Shown here piece by piece: positions 1-8,775 of a stretch of DNA of 64,000 nucleotides. The notes beneath the pieces are model-generated. The model was not told the origin of the DNA. It saw only the letters and a list, made by a program, of their open reading frames with translations, and did not search any database. The stretch lies in NCBI GenBank assembly GCA_964645835.1, contig CAZYDG010000043.1:81650-145649 (forward strand). The letters are read 5' to 3'. The position numbers and the translations under genes are program-made. This DNA comes from CAZBME01 sp964645835 (GTDB lineage Bacteria; Desulfobacterota; Syntrophia; Syntrophales; UBA8958). Each line of letters starts with the position of its first letter. The stretch's first letter is position 1.

Positions 1-159
1 ATCAGGCCAGGTCTTGCGGATCGAAGCCAGGGCGGGGAGGGTCATGACGGCATCGCCGATCCAGTTTGTGCCGCGGATCAGGAGCCGTTTCAGGCCTTTC
101 TTCGGTAATTGCATGCCGCCCCGGACAAGAAGAGGCGATATTGGTGTATCATAATTCAT
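1..159 (-). CDS. waaF: ADP-heptose:LPS heptosyltransferase, N-terminal part (cut by window edge)
   Basis: Only the first 53 codons are present; the gene continues beyond base 1. After a short leader the translation gives a hydrophobic strand and then GTNWIGDAVMTLPAL, the N-terminal signature of glycosyltransferase family 9 heptosyltransferases (usually xxNWIGDxVMxxPxL). Such enzymes add L-glycero-D-manno-heptose from an ADP-sugar to the inner core of lipopolysaccharide at the cytoplasmic face. The ATG at 159 could be replaced by the internal Met at codon 16. It lies downstream of the lipid A acyltransferase gene in the same direction, which fits LPS core assembly. WaaF (heptosyltransferase II) is the likely member, but WaaC or WaaQ cannot be excluded from 53 residues. 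Confidence 0.75.
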   Translation of the reverse strand, partial: MNYDTPISPLLVRGGMQLPKKGLKRLLIRGTNWIGDAVMTLPALASIRKTWPD

Positions 160-199
160 ATTTCTGGATGCCCGTTCGTGTTTTTCATGGTTCCTTAAG

Positions 200-224
200 C
201 TCCCTCCCGTTCAAGGGGAGGGAG
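200..224. repeat. GC-rich inverted repeat
   Basis: CTCCCTCCC and GGGAGGGAG form a 9-bp stem around a short loop, in the 122-bp gap between the acyltransferase stop and the heptosyltransferase start. No T-run follows on either strand, so it is not a clear intrinsic terminator. It may be a short palindromic repeat or an attenuating RNA hairpin. Confidence 0.35.
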
Positions 225-281
225 GGGTGGAGATGGGGTTAAGAGGGCCGCCGTGGCCAGATTAACGCTGTCCTCCCCCCA

Positions 282-1160
282 TCAATCAGCTTGACATGTC
301 TTCGTTTTCCATCGCTGGTGTAGCCAGAACCACTGTTCGGGATACTGCCTGACCATTGATTCGATGACCTTAGTGAAGCGCTGGGTGTTTGTCAGAATAT
401 CCATTTCGTAATCGTCCGTCCGGTCGACCTTAATGGGGGGCTGAAAGATCAGCTTGTATCTGCCGTCTTTCATCCGGGTCATAAAGGCGGGAACGACAGG
501 AGCGCCGCTTCGCATGGCCAGGATTGCAAGTCCTGCCCCCGTGCAGGCGGGCCGACCGAAGAAATCGACAAAAACGCCTTCCCGTGCCGCCACATTTTGA
601 TCGGAGAGAATTCCGAAAGATTCGTTCTTTTGGAGAAGGCGGATTATAGCCCTGCCCGAACCCTCCTTGGGTACGAGGGTATTTCCGTTGCATGTCCTTA
701 CCCAGGTAATCAGGTTTTCCAGAATAGGACTATCCAGGGGACGATATATAATATGGACCTGTTCCGCAATGAGAGGAAAAACAACGGGCATCATCTCCCA
801 GTTGCCGAAATGGCCGATGATGGAAAGCATGCCTTTGTTTTGGGCCTTGGCCTGGAGATAATGCTCCAACCCTTCGACCTCGACCCACCTGTGAAGGGTG
901 TCTTTGGTGATCCAGGGCAGTTCGAAGAATTCGGCGGCGACGATGGCCAGGTGGCGATAGACGGCCTTGGTCATGGCGATGATGTCGGTCATAGGTTTCT
1001 CCGGGAAGGCCCGATGGAGGTTATGGAGGGTGATAAACCGCTGCCGGGCGGCTACATGGTAGAACAGACCAAGGAGGCCCATGAAAAACCACTTTCGTAT
1101 GGGCAAGGGAATTCCCTTGAAGATAGTTAGGATGACCGTTGTTGTCTTTGTTTTTTCCAT
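282..1160 (-). CDS. lpxL: Lipid A lauroyl/myristoyl-type acyltransferase (LpxL/HtrB family)
   Basis: 292 residues, close to the family's usual 290-310. The N-terminus has a hydrophobic anchor (about residues 22-36). The catalytic HX4E dyad is in HFGNWE (His117, Glu122), and the C-terminus has the family signature PEQWFWLHQRWK. These inner-membrane enzymes transfer a secondary acyl chain from acyl-ACP to Kdo-lipid A at the cytoplasmic face. The gene follows lpxK by about 20 bp in the same direction and precedes the heptosyltransferase, so it is very likely the late acyltransferase of this pathway. LpxL and LpxM cannot be separated from sequence alone; the symbol means the family. Confidence 0.85.
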   Translation of the reverse strand: MEKTKTTTVILTIFKGIPLPIRKWFFMGLLGLFYHVAARQRFITLHNLHRAFPEKPMTDIIAMTKAVYRHLAIVAAEFFELPWITKDTLHRWVEVEGLEHYLQAKAQNKGMLSIIGHFGNWEMMPVVFPLIAEQVHIIYRPLDSPILENLITWVRTCNGNTLVPKEGSGRAIIRLLQKNESFGILSDQNVAAREGVFVDFFGRPACTGAGLAILAMRSGAPVVPAFMTRMKDGRYKLIFQPPIKVDRTDDYEMDILTNTQRFTKVIESMVRQYPEQWFWLHQRWKTKTCQAD

Positions 1161-1181
1161 AATGCTATAGAGGTCCTGAGC

Positions 1182-2297
1182 CTATTTCTGCCATGACTTT
1201 ATCCTAGACATAACCAATGCAATGAATTTATCCTGTTCCCGAGGCAGTTCCATCGCTATCCGAAGCAAAAGGACACGCTCGGCAAAACCGGGGATTCGGT
1301 CCAGTTTTACGCCATCTTTTTCCGTCGTTACGATGAATTCTGCTTCGTCTCTCCGGGCCGCAGAGTTAATATCATAAATGTCTCTTTCCGTATAGGCGTG
1401 ATGATCGGCATATGTGAGAAAGGATGTGATACGGCCCCCGGCGGCCTCTATGGTTCTTCGGAAGCCATCCGGACGGGCGATGCCGGAAAAGGCCAGGATC
1501 TTTCGGCCTTGGAGGGCGTCAAGAGGAACAGACTCGCCGGATGTCGCCCAGACCAGATCGACAGGACAATGGCTGCCGTGAAAAACGGGGACGCTGCGTT
1601 TCGGCGCTTCTTTTTTCAGGATATCCGGGATGGCGGCCGAAGGGTGTAATCCGTCCGTCATCCCCGTGGCGATAATAATATCGGCCCGGCGGAGGGCGGA
1701 CAAGGGCTCCCGCAGGGGCCCGGCGGGAAGGGTGAGGCCGTTGCCAACGGGGCTATGGCTGTCCAGAAGAAGGATATTGATGTCCCGGTGGATCTTGCGG
1801 TGTTGAAAGGCGTCGTCGAGAACCAGGACATCCACGCCAAACCGGTCGATGGCGGCCTTTCCGGTGAAGTAACGCCCGGGACCCGTCAGGACGGGTATGT
1901 CCGGCAGTTTCCGGGCCATGAGGACGGGCTCATCGCCGGCGTCTTCAGGCGTCATCAAGATTGATTTTCCATCGGAGGCGATATTGACGGGCGCCCGGGT
2001 TGCACCGCCATACCCGCGGGAAAGAACGGCGGGCCGCCGCCCCTGGTCCGACAGCATCCGCGCGATCATGATCACTGCCGGTGTCTTCCCTGTACCGCCC
2101 ACGGTGATATTGCCGACGCTGATGACAGGGCAGGGCAGGCGAAGGGTTGATAAGGCGCGCCGGTCGTAAAGTTTGTTTCTGAGACGGATGATGCTTCCAT
2201 ACGCCATGGCTGCGGGATACAAAAGAAAGGCGAGGGCTGGAAGGGGCTGCCCTTCGCGGGGATACCATACCTTTTTGACGATCGTTTGGAGGGACAT
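1182..2297 (-). CDS. lpxK: Tetraacyldisaccharide 4'-kinase
   Basis: 371 residues, slightly longer than E. coli LpxK (328). The kinase phosphorylates the 4' position of the lipid A disaccharide using ATP at the cytoplasmic membrane. The P-loop is at SVGNITVGGTGKTP (residues 60-73), characteristic of LpxK, followed by SRGYGG and the LVLDDAFQHRK segment that holds the conserved catalytic and metal residues. The N-terminus (about residues 20-35) is hydrophobic, as expected for its membrane anchor. It lies 17 bp downstream of msbA and 21 bp upstream of the late acyltransferase gene, in the same direction. Confidence 0.93.
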   Translation of the reverse strand: MSLQTIVKKVWYPREGQPLPALAFLLYPAAMAYGSIIRLRNKLYDRRALSTLRLPCPVISVGNITVGGTGKTPAVIMIARMLSDQGRRPAVLSRGYGGATRAPVNIASDGKSILMTPEDAGDEPVLMARKLPDIPVLTGPGRYFTGKAAIDRFGVDVLVLDDAFQHRKIHRDINILLLDSHSPVGNGLTLPAGPLREPLSALRRADIIIATGMTDGLHPSAAIPDILKKEAPKRSVPVFHGSHCPVDLVWATSGESVPLDALQGRKILAFSGIARPDGFRRTIEAAGGRITSFLTYADHHAYTERDIYDINSAARRDEAEFIVTTEKDGVKLDRIPGFAERVLLLRIAMELPREQDKFIALVMSRIKSWQK

Positions 2298-2314
2298 GTC
2301 CGAAATCCTATGTA

Positions 2315-4042
2315 TTAAGGATTATCGCTTACGAACTGCATCTGATGCAATTTGAAATATTCCCCTTTTTTCTCCAGGAGGGCCTCGTGATTTCCTTCCT
2401 CGACGATTTCGCCGTTGACGAGGACGATGATCCGGTCGGCATTGCGGATCGTCGAGAGGCGGTGGGCGATCATGAGCGTTGTTCTTCCCGTCATGAGGTT
2501 ATCGAGGGCGCTTTGGACTTCGATTTCCGCCTCCGTATCAAGAGACGATGTGGCCTCGTCGAGAATGAGTATGGGGGCGTTTTTCAAGATAGCCCGGGCG
2601 ATGGATATCCGCTGCCTTTCCCCGCCGGAAAGCTTGGTTCCCCCTTCCCCGATGACGGTGTCGTAGCCGTGGGGCAGTTGCATTATGAAGTCATGGGCGT
2701 TGGCTGCTTTTGCGGCATCGATGATTTCCTTGTCGGTCCGTTCGATGTCACCATAGGCGATATTGTTCTTTACCGTATCGTTGAACAGGATGGTCTGTTG
2801 GGTCACGATCCCGATCTGAGACCGGAGGGATTCAACTGTAACATCCCTGATATCGCGGCCGTCAATCAGAATCTGTCCTTCCGTCACGTCGTAGAACCGG
2901 GGGATCAGGTTGACGAGAGTCGTTTTTCCGCCACCGCTCATACCGACAAAAGCGATGACCTCTCCGGCCTGAATGGACAGCCGGATATTCCGGAGGACGG
3001 GCGTATCTTCATAACGGAAGTTTACATCCCGGATGTCGATACCCTGACGGATTCCCGCCATTACCGCGGCCTGGGGCCGGTTTTTAATGTCCGGTTCCAG
3101 GTCGATGATCTCGAAGACCCGCTGGGCACCGGCGATGCCCTGCTGGATCGTGTTATTGACGTTCGTCAGGCGCTTGACGGGTTCGTAGAGCATGATGAGG
3201 GCCGTCAGGAAGGAGAAGAAGGTCCCCGGTGTGGCACTGCCCTTGATGACCTGATGCCCGCCGTACCAAACGATGGCGGCGATGCCGATACCGCCCAGAA
3301 ATTCCATAAGCGGGCTTGAGGCGGCGTTGATGGAGACAGCCTTGACGTTAAGTTTAAAGAACCGTTCGTTTTCTTCGGCAAACCGGCGGTTTTCGTAATC
3401 CTCCATGCCGAAGGCCTTGACGATCCGCGTTCCCGAGATGGTTTCATGGAGAAGGGTGTTCAGGCTGCCCATGGTAACCTGGGACCGCCGGGCGATGTTG
3501 CGCATCTTCTTGCCGAATTTGGCGATGGGATAGATTATGACGGGAAAGACGAGCGTGGCGATGATGGCCAGTTGCCAGTCCCTGTAAAAAATAACGAAAA
3601 TGAGGGAGACTAAGGTAAAGGTGTCCTTGAAAAGGCTGGTGACCGCATCGGACACGGCGCCCTGGATCGTTCCCACGTCGTTGGTGATGCGGGACATGAG
3701 GACCCCCGTCGGGTGTTTGGTAAAAAAAGTCAGGGATTGGGTCTGGATCTTCCTGTAGAGTTGATTGCGGACGTCGGCGATGATGCGCAGACCGATGAAG
3801 TTCATCAGGATCGTTTGGCCATAGCTGCATACGCCTTTGAGAAGATAGATGACGATGACCGCCAGGGGGATGAGGACCAGCATCTGATTATTCTTATTGA
3901 GAAAGATTTCGTCTAAGGCCGGCTTCACCAGAAAGGCCAGAGACGATGTCGTTCCACCGACGACCAGCATGCAGACCATGGCGAGCAGGAATTTTGCCGT
4001 GTGCGGCTTGGCTAGACTCAAAAGGCGTTTGAATACATCCAT
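2315..4042 (-). CDS. msbA: Lipid A flippase, ABC exporter MsbA
   Basis: 575-residue half-transporter with an N-terminal six-helix exporter domain (about 1-320) and a C-terminal ATPase. Walker A is GMSGGGKT (367-374), the signature LSGGE is at 471-475, Walker B ILILDE at 491-496, and the H-loop His is at about 527. MsbA homodimers flip the lipid A-core from the inner to the outer leaflet of the inner membrane. Length and domain order match E. coli MsbA (582). It sits directly between lpxB (2 bp gap) and lpxK, which supports lipid A export over drug export. Confidence 0.93.
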   Translation of the reverse strand: MDVFKRLLSLAKPHTAKFLLAMVCMLVVGGTTSSLAFLVKPALDEIFLNKNNQMLVLIPLAVIVIYLLKGVCSYGQTILMNFIGLRIIADVRNQLYRKIQTQSLTFFTKHPTGVLMSRITNDVGTIQGAVSDAVTSLFKDTFTLVSLIFVIFYRDWQLAIIATLVFPVIIYPIAKFGKKMRNIARRSQVTMGSLNTLLHETISGTRIVKAFGMEDYENRRFAEENERFFKLNVKAVSINAASSPLMEFLGGIGIAAIVWYGGHQVIKGSATPGTFFSFLTALIMLYEPVKRLTNVNNTIQQGIAGAQRVFEIIDLEPDIKNRPQAAVMAGIRQGIDIRDVNFRYEDTPVLRNIRLSIQAGEVIAFVGMSGGGKTTLVNLIPRFYDVTEGQILIDGRDIRDVTVESLRSQIGIVTQQTILFNDTVKNNIAYGDIERTDKEIIDAAKAANAHDFIMQLPHGYDTVIGEGGTKLSGGERQRISIARAILKNAPILILDEATSSLDTEAEIEVQSALDNLMTGRTTLMIAHRLSTIRNADRIIVLVNGEIVEEGNHEALLEKKGEYFKLHQMQFVSDNP

Positions 4043-4044
4043 CG

Positions 4045-5184
4045 TTAAAGCATCCCATAGGCCAGGGCTGCGGCTCTTTTTGCTGCCCCCGGCTCTCCCA
4101 GTTTATTTTTAATTTCCGAAAGGTCGGACTTGATGGCCGTCATCCGCCTTTTATCGGTGATTGTCTCCAGCAGATAAGCGGCCAGGCGCTCAGGCGTGGC
4201 GTCACCCTGGATATATTCCGGGACGACCGTTTTTCCGGCAATGATATTGACCAAGCCGATATGCGACACGCTGATGAAGAGCCTTCCCAGCAGGTAGGAC
4301 AGCGGAGATATCTTGTAGACTATAAGCATGGGTGTCATAAGCAAACCCGTTTCCAGCGTAGCCGTTCCCGAGGCGACGATGACCATGTCGGAGACGGCGA
4401 TTACGTCATAAATGGCGTCTTCGATGATTTTCACATTCACAGGGCCGGCGTCGATCATCCGGGCAACAAAGTCCCGTTCCAGGGTTTCAGCCAGAGGAAG
4501 GACAAACTGGACGTCCGGCAGCCTTTCCTTGATGATGGCAGCCGCCCCAAGCATAATAGGCAACAGCTTGACGACCTCGCTCTGCCGGCTACCCGGCAGG
4601 AGCCCGATGGTCTTTCCCTCTGCCCGAAGCCCGAACTGCCTCTGTGCTTCATCCCTGGAATATCTTGTCCTGACGGCATCCAGGAGGGGATGACCGACAT
4701 AGGCTACATCAACATGGGCTTGCCGATAAAAATCCTCTTCAAAGGGAAGGATGACGGCCATCTTGTCGACAACCTTCCGGATTTTGCGGACCCGGCCTTT
4801 TCGCCAGGCCCAGACCTGGGGGCTGATATAGTAGAAAACCTTGATCCCCTTCTTTTTCGCCGCCTTGGCCATGGGAAGATTGAAATCGGGGTAGTCAATG
4901 AGGATGATAAGATCCGGTTTGTGCGTAATGAAGGAGGCCTTGAGCTTTCCCATGACGCCAAGAATCATCCCTAACTTGGAGACGACCTCCGTCAGGCCGA
5001 CGACTGCCATATCCGCTGCATGGGCGACAAGGGTGACCCCGGCTTCTTCGAGCCGCTTCCCTCCGACACCGTAGAAGGTCAGGGACGGATCGTGTTCCAG
5101 CATGGCCCGGACGAGATGGGCGCCGTGAAGATCGCCTGAAGCCTCGCCGGCAACGATCATAATCCTTTTTGAGGCATCGCTCAT
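4045..5184 (-). CDS. lpxB: Lipid-A-disaccharide synthase
   Basis: 379 residues, the usual LpxB length. It condenses UDP-2,3-diacylglucosamine with 2,3-diacylglucosamine-1-phosphate to give the lipid A disaccharide, acting peripherally at the inner membrane. Visible signatures are the N-terminal MIVAGEASGDLHGA, YISPQVWAWRKGR in the middle, and GLLPGSRQSEV. The start codon overlaps the stop of the upstream oxidoreductase gene by 4 bp (ATGA), indicating translational coupling. Confidence 0.95.
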   Translation of the reverse strand: MSDASKRIMIVAGEASGDLHGAHLVRAMLEHDPSLTFYGVGGKRLEEAGVTLVAHAADMAVVGLTEVVSKLGMILGVMGKLKASFITHKPDLIILIDYPDFNLPMAKAAKKKGIKVFYYISPQVWAWRKGRVRKIRKVVDKMAVILPFEEDFYRQAHVDVAYVGHPLLDAVRTRYSRDEAQRQFGLRAEGKTIGLLPGSRQSEVVKLLPIMLGAAAIIKERLPDVQFVLPLAETLERDFVARMIDAGPVNVKIIEDAIYDVIAVSDMVIVASGTATLETGLLMTPMLIVYKISPLSYLLGRLFISVSHIGLVNIIAGKTVVPEYIQGDATPERLAAYLLETITDKRRMTAIKSDLSEIKNKLGEPGAAKRAAALAYGML

Positions 5185-6140
5185 AATGGCTGGTTCATTG
5201 CCGTTTCTTGAGCCGTCCGCATTTTTTCCAGGATGATCAGGGCCAGAGCCAGGGCCTCGCGGCCTTCTCGCCCTGAAACGGCGGGGACGGACCTTGTTTG
5301 AACAGCCTTGACGAAAGACCGTATCTCCTGATCGAGGGGGTCGTGCTGGATGACCTCGATCTTGTTGTCTGTAATGGTGACCTTCCCTTCAGCATCCCTG
5401 CCTTTGTGGAGAGACACGAGATCCCTTTTTCCGTAATCGACGGCGTGATAGCCTTCCGTACCGAAAAAGCGGATCTTCTGCATCGTTTTACCCGTTACCC
5501 GGCTGGCAGTGATGTTGGCGACACAGCCGCTGTCGAAGGTCAGGCGGACATTGGCAATGTCGATTTTGTCCGACAGAACGGGAACGCCGACGGCATCCAC
5601 ATGACAGACGGGCGATTTGACGAAATGCAGGATAATGTCCAGATCGTGGATCATCAAATCCAGGATCACATCCACATCGGTACCCCGTTCAAAGAAGGGG
5701 TGGAGGCGGTGGGATTCGATGAACAAAGGTTTTCCCATCACCCGGTGAAGGGCGATAATGGCCGGGTTGAATCGTTCGATGAGGCCGATTTGGAAAATCC
5801 GTTCGCCGGCATCGGCAAGGGCCACGAGTTCATCGGCCTCTGCCATGGTCCTTGTGATGGGTTTTTCCAGCAAGACATCCACACCTGCTTCCAGAAAGGC
5901 TCGGGCCACCTCATGATGGGCAGCCGTCGGAACGGCGATGCTGACGGCATCGACGGAGCCGATCAAAGAACGATAATCGGAAAAGGCAGGGCATCCGCAT
6001 GTCGCAGCCGCCTTTTCGGCCTTTTCCAGAAGCACGTCGGCCACACCGAAGACCTGACACTCGGCAATATTGAGATACTTTTGAAGGTGGTAATTCCCCA
6101 GGTGTCCAAGACCAATGACACCTACGCGAAGCTTGTCCAT
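5181..6140 (-). CDS. Gfo/Idh/MocA-family NAD(P)-dependent oxidoreductase
   Basis: 319 residues. The N-terminal Rossmann fold has GLGHLG at residues 10-15, and the EKP motif (LLEKPIT, about 91-97) typical of Gfo/Idh/MocA sugar dehydrogenases is present. It lies between lpxA and lpxB and touches both (1-bp and 4-bp overlaps), so it is almost certainly co-expressed with lipid A synthesis. In some bacteria a related enzyme, GnnA, oxidises UDP-GlcNAc at C3 so that the aminotransferase GnnB can make the 3-amino sugar used for amide-linked lipid A. No GnnB-like gene is next to it here. A UDP-sugar dehydrogenase role is inference. Confidence 0.85.
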   Translation of the reverse strand: MDKLRVGVIGLGHLGNYHLQKYLNIAECQVFGVADVLLEKAEKAAATCGCPAFSDYRSLIGSVDAVSIAVPTAAHHEVARAFLEAGVDVLLEKPITRTMAEADELVALADAGERIFQIGLIERFNPAIIALHRVMGKPLFIESHRLHPFFERGTDVDVILDLMIHDLDIILHFVKSPVCHVDAVGVPVLSDKIDIANVRLTFDSGCVANITASRVTGKTMQKIRFFGTEGYHAVDYGKRDLVSLHKGRDAEGKVTITDNKIEVIQHDPLDQEIRSFVKAVQTRSVPAVSGREGREALALALIILEKMRTAQETAMNQPL

Positions 6141-6913
6141 CAGCGGCAGACACCTCTCGGTGAATTCTCTATGAAATCGAGTAAATGGCGAATTTCAGGC
6201 AGGTCGGGCACATCACTTCGTACCTTTTCAATCGCCTTTGTCAGAAGCAGGGCCGACCGGAAGATAATCCGATAAGCCGCATTGAGGGCGTTAATGGTTT
6301 CTTCGCTGAATCCCCTGCGTTTTAGACCGACTATGTTTAAACCATAAAGTTTGGCCGTATTTCCTTGCGCCTTGACAAAAGGAGGAATGTCCATGGTGAC
6401 GGCGGAGCAGCCGCCGATGATGCTGTGGGCGCCGATTCGTGTGAACTGGAGAACACCTGTCAACCCGCTGATGATAGCCCAGTCTTCTACGTGGATGTGT
6501 CCTGCAAGATTAGCCGCATTGGACATGATGACATGATTGCCGAGTTTGCAGTTATGGGCGATGTGGCAATAGGCCATAATCAGGTTATGATCGCCCATGA
6601 TGGTGACGCCGATGTCGGACACCGTTGCCCGGTGGATAGTGACGAATTCCCTGATGGTGTTATGATTACCGATAACGACCCTTGTTTCTTCTCCCTGATA
6701 CTTCAGGTCCTGTGGTGTGGCGCCGATAGAGGCAAATTGAAGAATATGACAATTTTCACCGATATCCGTGTGGCTTTCGATAACCACATGGGGACCGATT
6801 TTTGTCCCTTTGCCGATAGTGACACTAGGGCCGATGAGGCTGTATGGGCCGACCTCGACGTCTTCGGCAATTCTAGCGTCGGGTGAAATAATGGCTGTCG
6901 GGTGAATACTCAT
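6140..6913 (-). CDS. lpxA: Acyl-ACP--UDP-N-acetylglucosamine O-acyltransferase
   Basis: 257 residues (E. coli 262), made of left-handed beta-helix hexapeptide repeats for most of its length. The catalytic His is the second one in CHIAHNC (His120). The family segments IREFVTIHR and GCSAVTMDIPPF are clear. LpxA is a cytoplasmic trimer that transfers a 3-hydroxyacyl chain from ACP to UDP-GlcNAc, the first step of lipid A synthesis. It follows lpxD directly (1 bp gap). In many Gram-negatives fabZ lies between lpxD and lpxA; here it does not. Confidence 0.94.
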   Translation of the reverse strand: MSIHPTAIISPDARIAEDVEVGPYSLIGPSVTIGKGTKIGPHVVIESHTDIGENCHILQFASIGATPQDLKYQGEETRVVIGNHNTIREFVTIHRATVSDIGVTIMGDHNLIMAYCHIAHNCKLGNHVIMSNAANLAGHIHVEDWAIISGLTGVLQFTRIGAHSIIGGCSAVTMDIPPFVKAQGNTAKLYGLNIVGLKRRGFSEETINALNAAYRIIFRSALLLTKAIEKVRSDVPDLPEIRHLLDFIENSPRGVCR

Positions 6914-6914
6914 G

Positions 6915-7952
6915 TTATGGTTTTTCCTTTAATAGGTTTTCTAATTCTTCGATGCGTTTGGTTAGGGATAAGACTGTCCTTCTGATCTCCGGAAGCTTCG
7001 GCATAACGGCAACCATTCGCAACCACTCGCGATGGGGCATATGGGGGGCGCCGGAAACGATTTTCCCCGGGGGAACATCTTCGTGAACGCCTGCGCGCGC
7101 GGCGATCATTGTACCGTTCCCGATTGCGATATGGCCGACAAGGCCCGCCTGACCGCCGATGATGACGCTGTCACCTATTTTTGTGCTTCCCGATATGCCT
7201 ACCTGAGAAACGATAACGGCGTTTTCACCGATGACGACGTTGTGGGCGATTTGAACCAAATTATCAATTTTGGCACCTTTTTTGATCCACGTCTTGTCAA
7301 GGGTTCCCCGGTCAATGGTGGTATTGGCGCCTACCTCGACATCGTCATCGATCTGAACGATGCCAATCTGTGGGATCTTGGCGTTTTCCTGTCCCGGGAG
7401 GGCGAATCCAAAGCCATCGGCGCCGATGATAACGCCGGAGTGGAGAATAACCCGTTTGCCGATGGTGCAACGGCGGTAAACGACGACGTTCGGGTAGAGG
7501 ACGGTTTCCTCGCCGATGTGGACATCAGGGCCGACGAACACGCCTGGATACAGGACGGCGTTTTTGTCGACCTTTGCGCGGGGACCGATATAGACGCCGG
7601 GGTATACGACTGCATCCTTAGAAACATCGGCATTGGCATCGATGAATGCTTGTCCGCTAATCCCTTTCCGCATTTCCGTTTCTGAATAAAAGAGACGGAG
7701 CAGGCGGCCGAATGCCGTGTAAGGGTCATCCACAATGATGAGGTTCTTTCCTGAATACACCGTATCCGGCCCCACGAGAATAGCAGAGGCTCCAGTCGTT
7801 TCCAGGCGGTCCCGGTATTTCGGGTTGGCGATGAAGGTCAGATCTCCGGTATCCGCTTCGTCAATTCCCGATAGATTTAATATAACTGTTTTCGGATCGC
7901 CGATGACCCGCCCGCTCAAAAAGGCGGCAATTTCTTCGATAGTCTTTTCCAA
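6915..7952 (-). CDS. lpxD: UDP-3-O-(3-hydroxyacyl)glucosamine N-acyltransferase
   Basis: 345 residues (family 335-350). An N-terminal uridine-binding domain (about 1-100) is followed by a hexapeptide beta-helix with the LpxD segment LVQIAHNVVIG carrying the catalytic His, and a C-terminal helical tail (RRTVLSLTKRIEELENLL) that forms the ACP-binding bundle. It adds the N-linked hydroxyacyl chain in the third step of lipid A synthesis. It starts 4 bp after the skp/ompH-like gene, the common bamA-skp-lpxD order. Confidence 0.94.
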   Translation of the reverse strand: MEKTIEEIAAFLSGRVIGDPKTVILNLSGIDEADTGDLTFIANPKYRDRLETTGASAILVGPDTVYSGKNLIIVDDPYTAFGRLLRLFYSETEMRKGISGQAFIDANADVSKDAVVYPGVYIGPRAKVDKNAVLYPGVFVGPDVHIGEETVLYPNVVVYRRCTIGKRVILHSGVIIGADGFGFALPGQENAKIPQIGIVQIDDDVEVGANTTIDRGTLDKTWIKKGAKIDNLVQIAHNVVIGENAVIVSQVGISGSTKIGDSVIIGGQAGLVGHIAIGNGTMIAARAGVHEDVPPGKIVSGAPHMPHREWLRMVAVMPKLPEIRRTVLSLTKRIEELENLLKEKP

Positions 7953-7956
7953 TGGG

Positions 7957-8499
7957 CTATTTCTTCTTTGTTATTTTGTTAAATTCTTCAATGATTCGCG
8001 CCGTGATATTGTTTTCCTTCATGGAATAGGCGACGGGCATGGTCGACAAGTCGATGATCAAGGCATACTTGTCTTTTTCACCAATAGACCCTACGATTTT
8101 CATAATATCCGGTACATATTTGGAGACCAATTCTTGACGGCGGTTATTGAGTTCCTCATTGGCGTCCTTGACCATATCCTGGTAGTCACGGAACTTCTTC
8201 TGGTAAGCCATCTCTTTATCTTTCAGGGCTTGTTCCGTCAGAATTGGCCGTTGCTTATCCAGCTCGTCTTTGATCTTGTAGAGCTCCTTCTCCCGGTCCT
8301 GGATCGTTTTTTTATTTTTTTCAAACAATTTCTTGAATTCGTCATTGGCTGCTTTCCCGACATCGGAAGTGGACAGGACCTCTTCCATGCTGAATGTTCC
8401 GATTTTCCCCGTTTGCTGTGCCAGGATTACGCAAGGCGCCATAACCACCAGAAATACAATTATGGTGATTCGTAATACGGATATACCTAGTCTCTGCAT
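7957..8499 (-). CDS. skp: Periplasmic OmpH/Skp-family chaperone
   Basis: 180 residues. An N-terminal signal peptide ends near VILAQQ, followed by GKIGTFSMEEVL, the start of the OmpH domain. A long charged helical region (about 45-130) forms the coiled-coil tentacles, and the strand YALIIDLSTMPVAYS closes the body. Skp trimers hold unfolded outer-membrane proteins in the periplasm and hand them to BamA. Its position between bamA and lpxD is the usual one. It is separated from bamA by 276 bp that hold a dispersed repeat. Confidence 0.88.
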   Translation of the reverse strand: MQRLGISVLRITIIVFLVVMAPCVILAQQTGKIGTFSMEEVLSTSDVGKAANDEFKKLFEKNKKTIQDREKELYKIKDELDKQRPILTEQALKDKEMAYQKKFRDYQDMVKDANEELNNRRQELVSKYVPDIMKIVGSIGEKDKYALIIDLSTMPVAYSMKENNITARIIEEFNKITKKK

Positions 8500-8526
8500 A
8501 AAGCCCCCTTAAAATAGTCATTTAGG

Positions 8527-8723
8527 CGGCTGTTGAAAAACGTCCATTTGCTGATTTGCGCCGCAAGCTTCCCCGGCCTTCGCCGGGGCAGGCGTACAGC
8601 GATTTACTTCGATGTACGCCTCATTCCTCAGCTTTTACGCGCCTTGCATCTGGGCATCCCGGATCAGGTCCGGGACAAGCTTTTAAACAGCCTCCCCAAA
8701 ATCGATTTTTTCAATAGCTGTTA
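8527..8723. repeat. Dispersed TGTTGAAAAA repeat, copy A
   Basis: About 197 bp filling most of the gap between bamA and skp. The left end is GGCTGTTGAAAAACGTCCA and the right end is TTTTTTCAATAGCTGTTA, an imperfect inverted terminal repeat. Inside are a CCCCGGC...GCCGGGG hairpin and a second half-site (AACAGCC) before the right end. No coding capacity was recognised. It is the same family as copies near 15.5, 17.6, 21.5, 29.7, 34.9, 40.1 and 43.5 kb. Confidence 0.85.
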
Positions 8724-8775
8724 GACAGAAGGCTGAAGAAAAACCTTCTTCAGTCTTCTGTCTTTGTTTTGCTTT

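Noticed and set aside
2345..3319. 324-codon open frame antisense to msbA
   Set aside because: msbA has complete ABC-exporter motifs in the other strand; the antisense frame has no recognisable domain and is a codon-usage shadow.
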